Assembly: GCF_020911725.1 (NCBI RefSeq)
Contig: NZ_CP076620.1
Span: forward strand, 3,337,001 to 3,401,000
Source of the DNA: Clostridium cadaveris
GTDB taxonomy: Bacteria; Bacillota; Clostridia; Clostridiales; Clostridiaceae
Direction of reading: 5' to 3'
DNA: 64,000 bases
The stretch's first letter is position 1. Every line of letters begins with the position of its first letter. This document shows positions 44,253-52,829 of the stretch, piece after piece. The notes beneath the pieces are model-generated. The model did not search any database and was not told the origin of the DNA. It was given only the letters and a program-made list of their open reading frames with translations. The translations under genes were made by a program, and so were the position numbers.

Positions 44253-45206
44253 TCATCTTGCTTCTTTTACACGAGTTTCAGTTCTCTTAGTTGCAAAATC
44301 ATTATCTAAATCAAAAGGTTCTATGGATACTATAAGAGGTGTTCCAGCTGGTATCTTGAATTTGCTTGCATCTATTTTAAAAGTAGTAGCATCCTTTGAA
44401 GCAGTTCCTGCATATGCATTATTCAAATAAAGATTATATCCTGATATATCTTTTTCTTTAGATTTTGTCCATGTAGCAGTTATAACATTTCCAATTTTAG
44501 TTGCATTTAAATTGCTTACTTTTTGCGGAGGCATCAAAAGTGAAAGATCATTTGGCCCCCAGTTCAAATCTACTGGAGATGAAACACCATTAACCTTTCC
44601 TGATTCGCTAAACTGCCATATTCTCCACCTTGTCCATCCACCTTGATTCATAGGATAAGGAGGGTTTCCTTTTATACTTGTGTACATAGCTATCCATAAT
44701 GGCATGTCAGATAATATATATCCCTTTCCTGGATAAAGGAAATTATCATAAATATCTATGAAAAATGCTCCTGTGTATAGCATAAGTCTTCTTCTTGTAC
44801 GTTTCTCAAATCTCTTCCTAAATCTATCAACCCAGTTCAAAAGCTGTGCAGTTGTTATGGATCTATCTACTGGTGCTTCTACATCTACAACTGGAAATAA
44901 GTCTCCATAATCTCCATCGCCAAATCCTTTTTGCAACGTAGCTATAAAATCATCGCATTGAGAATCAGCAGTTGTAAGATTTGCTGAAGGAACAGCATAA
45001 TGATATGCACCTACAGGAATTCCATATTCCCTAGATTGTTTTGCAAAGTCTATAAATTTTTTATCTATCCTAAATCTTCCGCTTGCTGACCCTGATGCTC
45101 TCAAATACAAAAAATCTACAGATGTTGCTAGTATTGGAAAGTTTACATTTTGGCTATACTCATTTATATCTGCTCCAAAAAGGCTATTTGGATTTTTATC
45201 TTGCAT
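44253..45206 (-). CDS. GH25 lysozyme with a fibronectin-III-like tail
   Basis: A 317-residue muramidase. The GH25 domain (about 10-215) has the catalytic acids in FGADINEYS and FPVVDVEAPVD and the typical W-R-IWQFSESGKVNG end. The last 90 residues (PQKVSNLNATKIGNVITATWTKSKEKDISGYNLYLN) form a fibronectin type III-like domain. No signal peptide is visible, so release may depend on lysis or on another route. GGAGG placed 5 nt before the ATG at 45206 favours it over an upstream in-frame ATG. A phage or bacteriocin origin is possible. Confidence 0.92.
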   Translation of the reverse strand: MQDKNPNSLFGADINEYSQNVNFPILATSVDFLYLRASGSASGRFRIDKKFIDFAKQSREYGIPVGAYHYAVPSANLTTADSQCDDFIATLQKGFGDGDYGDLFPVVDVEAPVDRSITTAQLLNWVDRFRKRFEKRTRRRLMLYTGAFFIDIYDNFLYPGKGYILSDMPLWIAMYTSIKGNPPYPMNQGGWTRWRIWQFSESGKVNGVSSPVDLNWGPNDLSLLMPPQKVSNLNATKIGNVITATWTKSKEKDISGYNLYLNNAYAGTASKDATTFKIDASKFKIPAGTPLIVSIEPFDLDNDFATKRTETRVKEAR

Positions 45207-45363
45207 ACAGTCCTCCAATTTAATTTCTACCATATTTCATTTTATACTACTCCTTACCAATATGTTACAGTTTTTGTGCAATTATATTTTCCTCCCCTTT
45301 CTTTACTCTACTTTGATATGATATATTAAAAAATATAATTCTAAACCCTTTAAGGAGGTAACT

Positions 45364-46401
45364 ATGAGATACATATCAAACATAAAAACTCCTAAGGTCA
45401 GTATCGCTCCTATGGTAGATAGAACCGATAAGCACTTTAGGTTTTTTTTAAGGCAAATAACAAAAAAATCTTTATTATATACGGAAATGATAACAGCCCA
45501 AGCTTTAATATATGGTGATTTAGAGAAACTTTTAAGCTTTAGCCCTAAAGAAGGTCCAGTAGCACTTCAAATTGCAGGATGTAAACCAGAGGATATATAT
45601 AAAGCTGTAAAAAATGCTGAACCTTGGAATTATAGCGAAATAAATCTAAATGTAGGTTGTCCCTCTGATAGAGTTTCTGGAAATGCCATGGGGGCATACC
45701 TTATGGCTTATCCTGAGCTTGTAAAAGAAATGCTTCTAGCTATGAGAGAAGCTACCTCAAAACCAATAACCATAAAACATAGAATCGGCATAGACGGTGG
45801 TGGTATTTTAGTTCCAGGAACTTGCAATAAAGAAGTTCTAAATAGTTATGATGATTTAGTTAATTTTGTAACTACTATAGAAGGTGCAAAAGTTGACAGA
45901 TTCACTATTCATGCCCGTTCAGCTATTCTAAAAGGCTTAAGTCCAAAAGAAAATAGAGAGGTCCCTCCTCTAGATTATGATGTGGTGTATAGACTTAAAG
46001 AAGACTTTCCTCATTTAAATATAGAGATCAATGGTGGTATAAAAACTCCTGAAGAAATAACTCATCACCTAAACCATGTTGATGGTGTCATGATAGGAAG
46101 AGCCTCCTATGAAAATCCATTCATGCTTAGAAAAATTGATAATTTTTTTGAAGATAAAGAAGAAAATAATGTATCAAGAGCCGATATTTTAAATGGCATC
46201 CTTCCTTATATGGAAAATTTAGAATCCAAAGGTTTATCTTCTTATTCTATCTTAAAACATGCATTAGAACTATTTCATGGTGCAGCAGGAAGCAGACGTT
46301 GGAAACAGCTTATGAGTCCACCCTTTAAAGATATGCTTCCTTCTAAAAGAGTTCACCTAGCTTTAAAGGAACTACCTGAAGAAAGCCTATATGAAAAATA
46401 G
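45364..46401 (+). CDS. dusA: tRNA-dihydrouridine synthase, DusA type
   Basis: A 345-residue FMN enzyme that reduces uridines in the tRNA D-loop (positions 20/20a in DusA). Diagnostic DusA sequences are APMVDRTDKHFRFFLRQI, LYTEMITAQALIYGD, EINLNVGCPSDRV (catalytic Cys99) and GLSPKENREVPPLDYDVVY. Relative to E. coli DusA it carries a roughly 10-residue insert near residue 155 (GGGILVPGTCNKEVLNS). Firmicutes usually have only DusB-type enzymes, so this copy is unusual. AAGGAGG precedes the ATG. Confidence 0.93.
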   Translation: MRYISNIKTPKVSIAPMVDRTDKHFRFFLRQITKKSLLYTEMITAQALIYGDLEKLLSFSPKEGPVALQIAGCKPEDIYKAVKNAEPWNYSEINLNVGCPSDRVSGNAMGAYLMAYPELVKEMLLAMREATSKPITIKHRIGIDGGGILVPGTCNKEVLNSYDDLVNFVTTIEGAKVDRFTIHARSAILKGLSPKENREVPPLDYDVVYRLKEDFPHLNIEINGGIKTPEEITHHLNHVDGVMIGRASYENPFMLRKIDNFFEDKEENNVSRADILNGILPYMENLESKGLSSYSILKHALELFHGAAGSRRWKQLMSPPFKDMLPSKRVHLALKELPEESLYEK

Positions 46402-46495
46402 CATTTACCTTTATTTTACCATTGATTTAATTTTAGTTTTATGATTAAATATAATTATTACTAATTAATAATAGATATTGATTAAGGAGATAACT

Positions 46496-46708
46496 ATGGA
46501 GAACAATGGATTAAACGAAGAAATATTAGATAAAGTTACTAAGGTGTGTTTATGCAAAGCTATATCACGCCAAACTATAAAAAATGCTATAGCAGAAGGT
46601 GCTGACACTTTAGAAAAAGTAAAAGAAGCAACTGGTGCAGCTAAAGGTGGATGCTGCGGAGCAAGATGCAAAAACAAAATCGTTGAGCTTATAGAAGCTA
46701 GCAAATAG
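46496..46708 (+). CDS. BFD-like [2Fe-2S]-binding protein
   Basis: A 70-residue protein with the bacterioferritin-associated-ferredoxin fold: CLC (Cys18, Cys20) and GGCCGARC (Cys53, 54, 58). Related small domains bind a [2Fe-2S] cluster and pass electrons, or deliver metal, to a partner. AAGGAG 7 nt before the ATG at 46496 decides the start. It stands alone between dusA and pyrD, so its partner is unknown. Confidence 0.88.
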   Translation: MENNGLNEEILDKVTKVCLCKAISRQTIKNAIAEGADTLEKVKEATGAAKGGCCGARCKNKIVELIEASK

Positions 46709-46746
46709 TATTACAATTTTATGTTTTGAAAAGTATATAAAAAACA

Positions 46747-46790
46747 AGAGGCAGTGATTCGCAAAAACCCAATCACTGCCTCTCTCTATT
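46747..46790 (+). terminator. Bidirectional terminator between the BFD-like gene and pyrD
   Basis: A perfect 13-bp stem AGAGGCAGTGATT/AATCACTGCCTCT (46747-46759 with 46771-46783), 11-nt loop, T-rich tail. Confidence 0.85.
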
Positions 46791-46818
46791 TATTATATTT
46801 CCCCTGACCTCAGATCAG

Positions 46819-46858
46819 TCCAACTCTTCACTCTTCACTACGTCACTCTTAACTCTTC
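46819..46858 (-). repeat. Dispersed 3'-end repeat, copy 1 (after pyrD)
   Basis: Begins on the base after the pyrD stop codon. On the minus strand it reads GAAGAGTTAAGAGTGACG, then TAGTGAAGAGTGAAGAGTTGG. It matches copies at 56097-56135 and 58854-58889 in the same orientation relative to the upstream gene. Confidence 0.8.
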
Positions 46859-47764
46859 TTAAATAATCCCTCTTATTTCATCAAGACTCTCAATATTATT
46901 TTCTTCCATATACTTTTCCATACCATCTATTATATCTAATGATATGTTTGGTCTCATGAAAGAAGCTGTTCCAATTTGAATTGTAGTTGCTCCTGCCATT
47001 ATGAACTCTATAGCATCCTGCCAAGTAGTTATTCCCCCCATTCCCATAACTGGGATAGATACTGCTTTGCTAACTTGGTTTACCATTCTAAGTGCTATAG
47101 GTTTTATAGCTGGACCTGACAATCCTGCATAACCGTTGTTGAATACTGGTTTTCTCTTGTTTATATCTATAGCTAGTGCTAAAAATGTATTTACTAAAGA
47201 GATTCCATCTGCTCCCTCTTCTTCACAGGCTTTAGCTATATCTACTATGTTTTCTGCATTAGGAGAAAGTTTGATAACAAGCTTATGTTTGCAAACTTTT
47301 CTTATCTCTCTAACAACTTCTCTAGCTAAGGCTGTATTAGTTCCAAATGCCATTCCGCCATGCTTTACATTAGGGCATGATATGTTAAGTTCAAGTATAT
47401 CAAGCTTTTGGTCATTTAAAAGCTCCACACCCTTAAGATAATCTTCTATAGTGTTTCCACCTAGGTTTACTACATTTACAAGGTCTAAGCTGTTTACCCA
47501 ATCTAGATCCTTTTCTATGAAGCCTTCAACCCCTGGATTTTCCAATCCTACACTGTTCATTATTCCACTAGGTGTTTCCCAAATTCTTATGCCATCATTT
47601 CCTGGCTTAGGGTTTAAGGTTAATCCTTTTGAGGATATTCCACCTAACTTTTCTATATCAAAAATTTCATTATACTCTCTACCAAATCCACAGGTTCCTG
47701 ATGCTAATATCACTGGATTTTTGAATTCTACTCCTGCAAAATCTACCTTTAATCTATTGCTCAT
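46859..47764 (-). CDS. pyrD: Dihydroorotate dehydrogenase B, catalytic subunit
   Basis: A 301-residue FMN enzyme of class 1B that oxidises dihydroorotate to orotate with NAD+ through PyrK. It shows [21 protein letters not shown], the catalytic Cys in [11 protein letters not shown] and [14 protein letters not shown] at 47764 has GAGGAGG 9 nt upstream and overlaps pyrK by 11 nt; a TTG 6 nt earlier is less likely. Confidence 0.96.
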   Translation of the reverse strand: MSNRLKVDFAGVEFKNPVILASGTCGFGREYNEIFDIEKLGGISSKGLTLNPKPGNDGIRIWETPSGIMNSVGLENPGVEGFIEKDLDWVNSLDLVNVVNLGGNTIEDYLKGVELLNDQKLDILELNISCPNVKHGGMAFGTNTALAREVVREIRKVCKHKLVIKLSPNAENIVDIAKACEEEGADGISLVNTFLALAIDINKRKPVFNNGYAGLSGPAIKPIALRMVNQVSKAVSIPVMGMGGITTWQDAIEFIMAGATTIQIGTASFMRPNISLDIIDGMEKYMEENNIESLDEIRGII

Positions 47765-48464
47765 TTTCAAATACCTCCTCAGCTAAGAATACAGGACCAT
47801 CTTTACATGCCTTTTTATTTCCTGTATGAGTCTTACAAGTACAAACAAGGCAAGCTCCTACTCCACAAGCCATTCTGTTTTCCATAGACACATAAACCTT
47901 TGCCTTTGATGAAGCAGCTTTCTTACACAAAATCTTCATCATTATTTCTGGTCCACATGTTAGAATGTAGTCATACTCATTTGGATCTATATCATCTGTT
48001 ATGAATCCTCCCACATTTGTAACTACCTTATCTGAAACCTTCTCGTACTCATCTATAAGTATAGCTTCGTCGCTGAATCCTAGGTATATGTCAACTATGC
48101 TGTCTTTATTGTATTCCTTTAGTTTCTTAGCAGTTAAATATAGTGGAGCAACACCTACTCCCCCTCCTACTAATGCTATCTTTCCTTCTACCTTTGGAAA
48201 TCCATTTCCGTAAGGTCCTTGCACATCTACATCGTCACCTTCATGTAGTGTTGAGAATATTTCTGTTCCCTGTCCAACAACCTTGTATAAGAATGATATT
48301 CCTTCTTCATCTATATCATATATGCTTATAGGTCTTGATAATACAGGATATGTATCCCAAGCTCTAAGCATTGCAAATTGTCCCATTTCTCCCTTAGAGA
48401 TCCCCTCTAATTTCATTAAGTACATATCTTTTGAAAGTTTATTATTATAAATTACCTTTGCCAC
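47754..48464 (-). CDS. pyrK: Dihydroorotate dehydrogenase B, electron-transfer subunit
   Basis: A 236-residue flavoprotein reductase. The FAD motif is RPISIYD (about 45-51) and the NAD domain has [16 protein letters not shown]. The [2Fe-2S] cysteines are in [11 protein letters not shown] plus one further Cys near the end (KKACKDGP). It carries electrons from PyrD to NAD+. The start is GTG at 48464 with AGGAGG 9 nt upstream. Confidence 0.96.
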   Translation of the reverse strand: MAKVIYNNKLSKDMYLMKLEGISKGEMGQFAMLRAWDTYPVLSRPISIYDIDEEGISFLYKVVGQGTEIFSTLHEGDDVDVQGPYGNGFPKVEGKIALVGGGVGVAPLYLTAKKLKEYNKDSIVDIYLGFSDEAILIDEYEKVSDKVVTNVGGFITDDIDPNEYDYILTCGPEIMMKILCKKAASSKAKVYVSMENRMACGVGACLVCTCKTHTGNKKACKDGPVFLAEEVFENEQ

Positions 48465-48502
48465 AGTTATTACCTCCTAAGTATCTTAAAAATTCTAGCT
48501 AT

Positions 48503-49768
48503 CTAGTCCCTATAAACCACTTTACCTCTACATATTGTATACTTTACTTTCCCGTAAAGTTCATGTCCTATGAATGGAGAATTTTTAGATTTTGAGCTGA
48601 AGTCCTCTACAGTCCACAACTCATCCTCATTGAAAAGAACTATATCTGCTCTAGCTCCTTCTTTTAAGGTTCCATAAGGCATGTTGTAAAGTTTCGCTGG
48701 ATTTAAAGTCATCTTTTCTATAAGCTCCATCATTGTTAGATGTCTAGCCTTAACCAGATTGGTTACTCCTAGAGCCAGTGACGTCTCAAGTCCAATGATA
48801 CCACTTGGTGCTTTTCCAAAACTTACATTTTTCTCTTCCTCTGTATGAGGTGCATGGTCAGTTGCAATTAATTCTATAGTGTTATCCTTGAGTCCCTCTA
48901 TAAGCTTCATCCTATCCTCTTCTGCTCTAAGAGGTGGATTCATCTTTGCATTAGTGCCATACTTTAGAACTGCCTCTTCATTTAGAGAAAAATGGTGTGG
49001 TGTAACTTCTGCCCATACATCGGCACCTTGAGCTTTAGACATTCTTATTATGTCCACTGTAGCTCCTGAGCTTATGTGCTGAATATTTACTTTAGCTCCA
49101 GTGTTTAATGCTATCATACAGTCCCTAGCTACCATAGCTTCTTCTGCAAGAGATGATGCTCCTCCTAATCCAAGCTGTTCTGAAATCTTCCCTTGGTTTA
49201 CTCCTGGAGAATTTATGAAAGCTGGATTTTCTTCATGGAAGCTTAAAGGCACATTAAGTTCCTTTGCCATCTTCATAGCTTCAAACAGAACCTTCTCATC
49301 CATAAGTGGAAGTCCGTCATCAGTAAATCCTAATACCCCTTCCCCTTTCAGAGCTTTCATATCAACGATTTCTTTTCCCTTTAATCCCTTAGTTATAGCA
49401 GCAGCTTGCACTACATTTATAGGAAGTTTTTCAATCTGTTTTTGGACTTCTTTATATATGTCCTCTGAGTCAATGACTGGTCTAGTATTCGCCATACATA
49501 CTACGGTGGTAAATCCGCCTCTTGCTGCAGATGCAGCTCCTGTCGCAAAGTCTTCCTTATGAGAAAATCCCGGTGTTCTAAAATGCACGTGAACGTCTAT
49601 AAGTCCAGGTGCTGCTATCATCCCACCAGCATCTATAATTTCATCATAGTTATCATCTTCTGAGAATTTCCCTAAGGACTTTATCTTTTCATCTTCAACT
49701 ATGATATCTAGAATCTCGTTCCGTTTGGTATATGGGTCAACAACCCTACCGTTCTTAATTAATATCAT
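48503..49768 (-). CDS. pyrC: Dihydroorotase
   Basis: A 421-residue class I dihydroorotase (amidohydrolase) that closes carbamoyl-aspartate to dihydroorotate. Zinc ligands are in DVHVHFR and ATDHAPHT, with conserved NIQHISSG and FHEEN. It is the first gene of pyrC-pyrK-pyrD, covering two consecutive pyrimidine steps. AGGAGG precedes the ATG. I saw no PyrR-type attenuator upstream. pyrB and pyrE/F are not in the window. Confidence 0.97.
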   Translation of the reverse strand: MILIKNGRVVDPYTKRNEILDIIVEDEKIKSLGKFSEDDNYDEIIDAGGMIAAPGLIDVHVHFRTPGFSHKEDFATGAASAARGGFTTVVCMANTRPVIDSEDIYKEVQKQIEKLPINVVQAAAITKGLKGKEIVDMKALKGEGVLGFTDDGLPLMDEKVLFEAMKMAKELNVPLSFHEENPAFINSPGVNQGKISEQLGLGGASSLAEEAMVARDCMIALNTGAKVNIQHISSGATVDIIRMSKAQGADVWAEVTPHHFSLNEEAVLKYGTNAKMNPPLRAEEDRMKLIEGLKDNTIELIATDHAPHTEEEKNVSFGKAPSGIIGLETSLALGVTNLVKARHLTMMELIEKMTLNPAKLYNMPYGTLKEGARADIVLFNEDELWTVEDFSSKSKNSPFIGHELYGKVKYTICRGKVVYRD

Positions 49769-49873
49769 ACTTTTCCTCCTTATATACCTTTTTTAGTTTA
49801 GGTACTCTTTTAAGTTTAATATTTTTTTAAGCTCTTTGCCACCCCTATTTTTAGGTTAATACTTTTATCTTTG

Positions 49874-49961
49874 ATGCATAATTTCAAACCTATTCTTATA
49901 ATTATGCATAATTATATGCATTTTTCTATAAATTTCTATTGATTTTATTCATTTTATGCAT
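49874..49961 (+). promoter_or_regulatory. Four ATGCAT sites upstream of the YjiH-like gene
   Basis: ATGCAT occurs at 49874, 49904, 49916 and 49956, mostly as TATGCATAA-like palindromes, in the 247-bp gap between pyrC and the transporter. The middle pair reads TGCATAATTATATGCA. Clustering suggests binding of a regulator; which one is unknown. Confidence 0.5.
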
Positions 49962-50015
49962 TAAAATAATCATTATTGTATAAATATTAATTTTTATAAA
50001 TAAAGGAGAGTAAAC

Positions 50016-51377
50016 GTGGAAGCGAAATTATCTAATAGATCTTTAAATAAAACTCTAAAATTTCTCATACCATCTATAATTGGAGTCTTGCTATTTATGA
50101 TTCCAGTTAAAAATGCTGAAGGGGATATCACTATAGTCGTTGCTATATTATCTAACTTATTAACTAATGCTTTGGGCGAAAGTTTAGTTTACATAGTTAC
50201 TGGGCTCATATGTATATCTACTATTGGAAGTATCATAACCAAAGCTATGAAGCCAAAATTCATAGTTGAAAATGAATTTTTAAACTCTATATTCAATGTA
50301 AATAACATTTGGCTTATGGTGAGAATTCTTGGAACAGTATTCTGTATATCTTCACTTTTAGGTGTTGGTCCAGAATTCATATGGTCAGATTCCACTGGAA
50401 GATTTGTTTTAGATGAATTAATTACACTGCTATTTTCAATCTTTTTCTTTGCTGGATTATTACTACCTCTTCTTCTTAACTTTGGTTTATTAGAATTCTG
50501 TGGAATCTTATTAACTAAAGTTATGAGACCTATATTCACCCTTCCAGGACGTTCATCAATAGACTGTATAACATCTTGGCTTGGAGATGGTACACTAGGG
50601 GTAATGCTTACTAGCAAACAATACGAAGATGGTTTTTACTCTGAGAGAGAAGCTGCTATAGTTAGTACAACTTTTTCTGCTGTCTCTATAACTTTCAGTT
50701 TAGTTGTAATATCTCAAGTTGGATTAAGTCATTTATTTATACCTTTTTACCTTACAGTGTCATTTGCAGGAATCGTTGCAGCTATAATAATCCCTCGTAT
50801 ACCTCCACTATCAAAAATTCCTGATAACTACTACAATAATCAAAAGAATCAAAATCAAGAGGTAATTCCAGAGGGTCATTCATCATTTTCTTGGGCATTT
50901 GAAAACGCATTAGAAAGAGCGGATAAAAATTCTGATGTACAAAGTTTCTGTAGAGATGGTTTAAAGAATGTTTTAGACATGTGGCTTGGAGTACTTCCTG
51001 TAGTTATGGGAATGGCTACATTAGCTCTTATAATAGCTGAATACACTCCAATATTTCAGTTCTTAGGAACACCATTTATTCCTGTATTAAAGTTATTACA
51101 AGTTCCTGAAGCTGTAGCTGCCTCTCAAACTTTAATAGTTGGTTTTGCAGATATGCTTCTTCCTTCAGTTTTAGCTTCTGCAACAATAACAAGTGAAATG
51201 ACTAAGTTCATAATAGCGTGTACATCTGTCACTCAGCTAATATACATGTCAGAGGTTGGAGGAGTCCTTCTAGGCTCTAAGATACCAGTATCGTTAAAGA
51301 ATTTGCTTATAATATTTGTTGAGAGAACTTTAGTAACTTTACCAATTATAGTTTTATTTGCGAATATAATATTCTAA
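50016..51377 (+). CDS. YjiH-like nucleoside-recognition-domain transporter
   Basis: A 453-residue membrane protein with about ten hydrophobic segments. It has two Gate (nucleoside recognition) regions; recognisable sequences are GRSSIDCITSWLGDGTLGVMLTSKQYE and the later GFADMLLPSVLASATIT. Such proteins are annotated YjiH and are presumed transporters, with no substrate proven. The start is GTG at 50016 with AAAGGAGAG upstream. It is divergent from pyrC and preceded by repeated ATGCAT sites. Confidence 0.88.
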   Translation: MEAKLSNRSLNKTLKFLIPSIIGVLLFMIPVKNAEGDITIVVAILSNLLTNALGESLVYIVTGLICISTIGSIITKAMKPKFIVENEFLNSIFNVNNIWLMVRILGTVFCISSLLGVGPEFIWSDSTGRFVLDELITLLFSIFFFAGLLLPLLLNFGLLEFCGILLTKVMRPIFTLPGRSSIDCITSWLGDGTLGVMLTSKQYEDGFYSEREAAIVSTTFSAVSITFSLVVISQVGLSHLFIPFYLTVSFAGIVAAIIIPRIPPLSKIPDNYYNNQKNQNQEVIPEGHSSFSWAFENALERADKNSDVQSFCRDGLKNVLDMWLGVLPVVMGMATLALIIAEYTPIFQFLGTPFIPVLKLLQVPEAVAASQTLIVGFADMLLPSVLASATITSEMTKFIIACTSVTQLIYMSEVGGVLLGSKIPVSLKNLLIIFVERTLVTLPIIVLFANIIF

Positions 51378-51380
51378 TAA

Positions 51381-51420
51381 AAAAGATGCTATCTTCTAAA
51401 GGAGTAGCATCTTTTTTAAT
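51381..51420 (+). terminator. Terminator of the YjiH-like gene
   Basis: Stem AAAAGATGCTA/TAGCATCTTTT (51381-51391 with 51405-51415), 13-nt loop, T run. Confidence 0.88.
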
Positions 51421-51429
51421 ATATCTATA

Positions 51430-51882
51430 TTAATGTTTCAGGCAGAATATTTCTTCAAAATCGTCTTCCTCGCCACAGGTCTTCCCGGTAAATACAAAGC
51501 CAGCATCCCTATAGATATGTTTCCCTTTCTTATTATCTGGAGACGTGCTCAGATATATTTCCTTGCATCTATATTGATTAAACATCTCATCTATAATAAT
51601 CTTAAGCGACTGCTTTCCATATCCATTTCCTTGATATTTATGGTCAATCATAAAACGACATAATTCATATTCCTGTAGTTCCTGACTAAATCCATACATA
51701 GTAAATCCAATGAGTAAATCACTTTTTACAATGCCCCTTATATTCCATCCCTTTTCAAAAACTGACTGTGCAATAGAGAATGAATTTGATGCAACATACT
51801 CTGCACCTTCTTTTCCTGGATAAAGACAGCATATCTTCTCCCAATTATCTGATGTAATATTAATTAATTTTATATCACTCAT
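51430..51882 (-). CDS. GNAT family N-acetyltransferase
   Basis: A 150-residue acetyltransferase. The acetyl-CoA motif A is DHKYQGNGYGKQSLK (about 92-106: Q-x-x-G-x-G/A), followed by STSPDNKKGKHIYRDAGFVFTG, typical of the spermidine/PaiA-like group. The substrate cannot be determined. AAGGGGG precedes the ATG. It is monocistronic. Confidence 0.9.
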   Translation of the reverse strand: MSDIKLINITSDNWEKICCLYPGKEGAEYVASNSFSIAQSVFEKGWNIRGIVKSDLLIGFTMYGFSQELQEYELCRFMIDHKYQGNGYGKQSLKIIIDEMFNQYRCKEIYLSTSPDNKKGKHIYRDAGFVFTGKTCGEEDDFEEIFCLKH

Positions 51883-51995
51883 GCTAATTCCCCCTTAAAG
51901 CTATAAGCTGCAGACTGTTTGAAACTACAAATAACTTTTTAACTACTATATAAATTGGAATTTGAAAGCTTCACATTATGCTTAGTAATGCCGAG

Positions 51996-52565
51996 TTAAT
52001 CAAGAACTTCAAAGGTAAATTTGCAAGGCTTTTCACCGTTTGTATTAAGTGGTGATGAATTGATTTCTTTCAATTTTAACTTTACTCCCAAAGCGTTTTG
52101 ATAGTGATATAAAAAGTGCCCAGCACAACAACCGCAGTATGTAGGTGAAACAGAAAAAGGCTGTTTCAATTTTTTAATCGAAATACAAGAACAAGTGTTT
52201 TTGCCAGTGTGAACACCGTTTTGATAGCCTCCAAATGTAATAGTAAATGTACCATCATCATTCAGACAAGGCGACATCATATGTTGAATACTTGACATCA
52301 ATGCAAGTTTTTCAGAAAAAGGTTTGTCCGTGTATTCCAAGGCAAACGCCTTACAGTCCTTGTCACGCTGACCTCCCTTGCAACAACCTTGTTCTTCCAT
52401 AATTGAAAGGCATTGTTCCTTTGTCAGTAATTTATCCATTTTGTCAATTAGAGAAATAATGTTATGCGGATTATTGCAGTCAGCTTCAAAGTCCATTTGT
52501 TCCATAATCTCGTCATTGATTTTCTGCTTCTTCATTGTGTCTCTTATCTTTTTTAAAGTCGGCAT
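51996..52565 (-). CDS. Cysteine-rich cytoplasmic protein, unknown function
   Basis: A 189-residue protein with about 13 cysteines: EQGCCKGGQRDKDCK (about 60-74), GKNTCSCISIKK, PTYCGCCAGHFLYHYQNALG, and KPCKF. The CGCCAGHF segment suggests a metal or Fe-S site. It has no signal peptide. I believe related proteins exist in gut Firmicutes, but I cannot name a family with confidence. GGGGGGA lies before the ATG. It is isolated, and its codon usage seems slightly less AT-biased than its neighbours, so acquisition is possible. Confidence 0.75.
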   Translation of the reverse strand: MPTLKKIRDTMKKQKINDEIMEQMDFEADCNNPHNIISLIDKMDKLLTKEQCLSIMEEQGCCKGGQRDKDCKAFALEYTDKPFSEKLALMSSIQHMMSPCLNDDGTFTITFGGYQNGVHTGKNTCSCISIKKLKQPFSVSPTYCGCCAGHFLYHYQNALGVKLKLKEINSSPLNTNGEKPCKFTFEVLD

Positions 52566-52717
52566 TTTTATCCCCCCACAAAATATTCATAATTTGCACT
52601 ACAAATTCTTATTTACCAATAAACTATCATTTATTTCTCATATATATATATTGTACCTAAATATGGTATAATTCTAAAGTAATATCTTGAATTTCTTGGA
52701 ATTTATATAAAAGTTGA

Positions 52718-52759
52718 TGGTAAAAAGAAAAAGCACCGTCCATCTACGAATAGTGCTTT
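52718..52759 (-). terminator. Terminator of the ABC-F gene
   Basis: Stem AAAGCAC/GTGCTTT (52730-52736 with 52753-52759), followed on the minus strand by TTCTTTTT. Confidence 0.7.
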
Positions 52760-52829
52760 CATCTCTTAAATTATATAAATAATTTGATTTAACATCTTTA
52801 TTTATCTTTAAATAGCAAACTATATGTCT

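Noticed and set aside
49101-49562. 153-codon + strand frame opposite pyrC
   Set aside because: Fully within pyrC in antisense, no ribosome site, no recognisable protein features.
49769-49873. PyrR attenuator upstream of pyrC
   Set aside because: No conserved PyrR-binding loop or antiterminator/terminator pair is visible in the pyrC leader.
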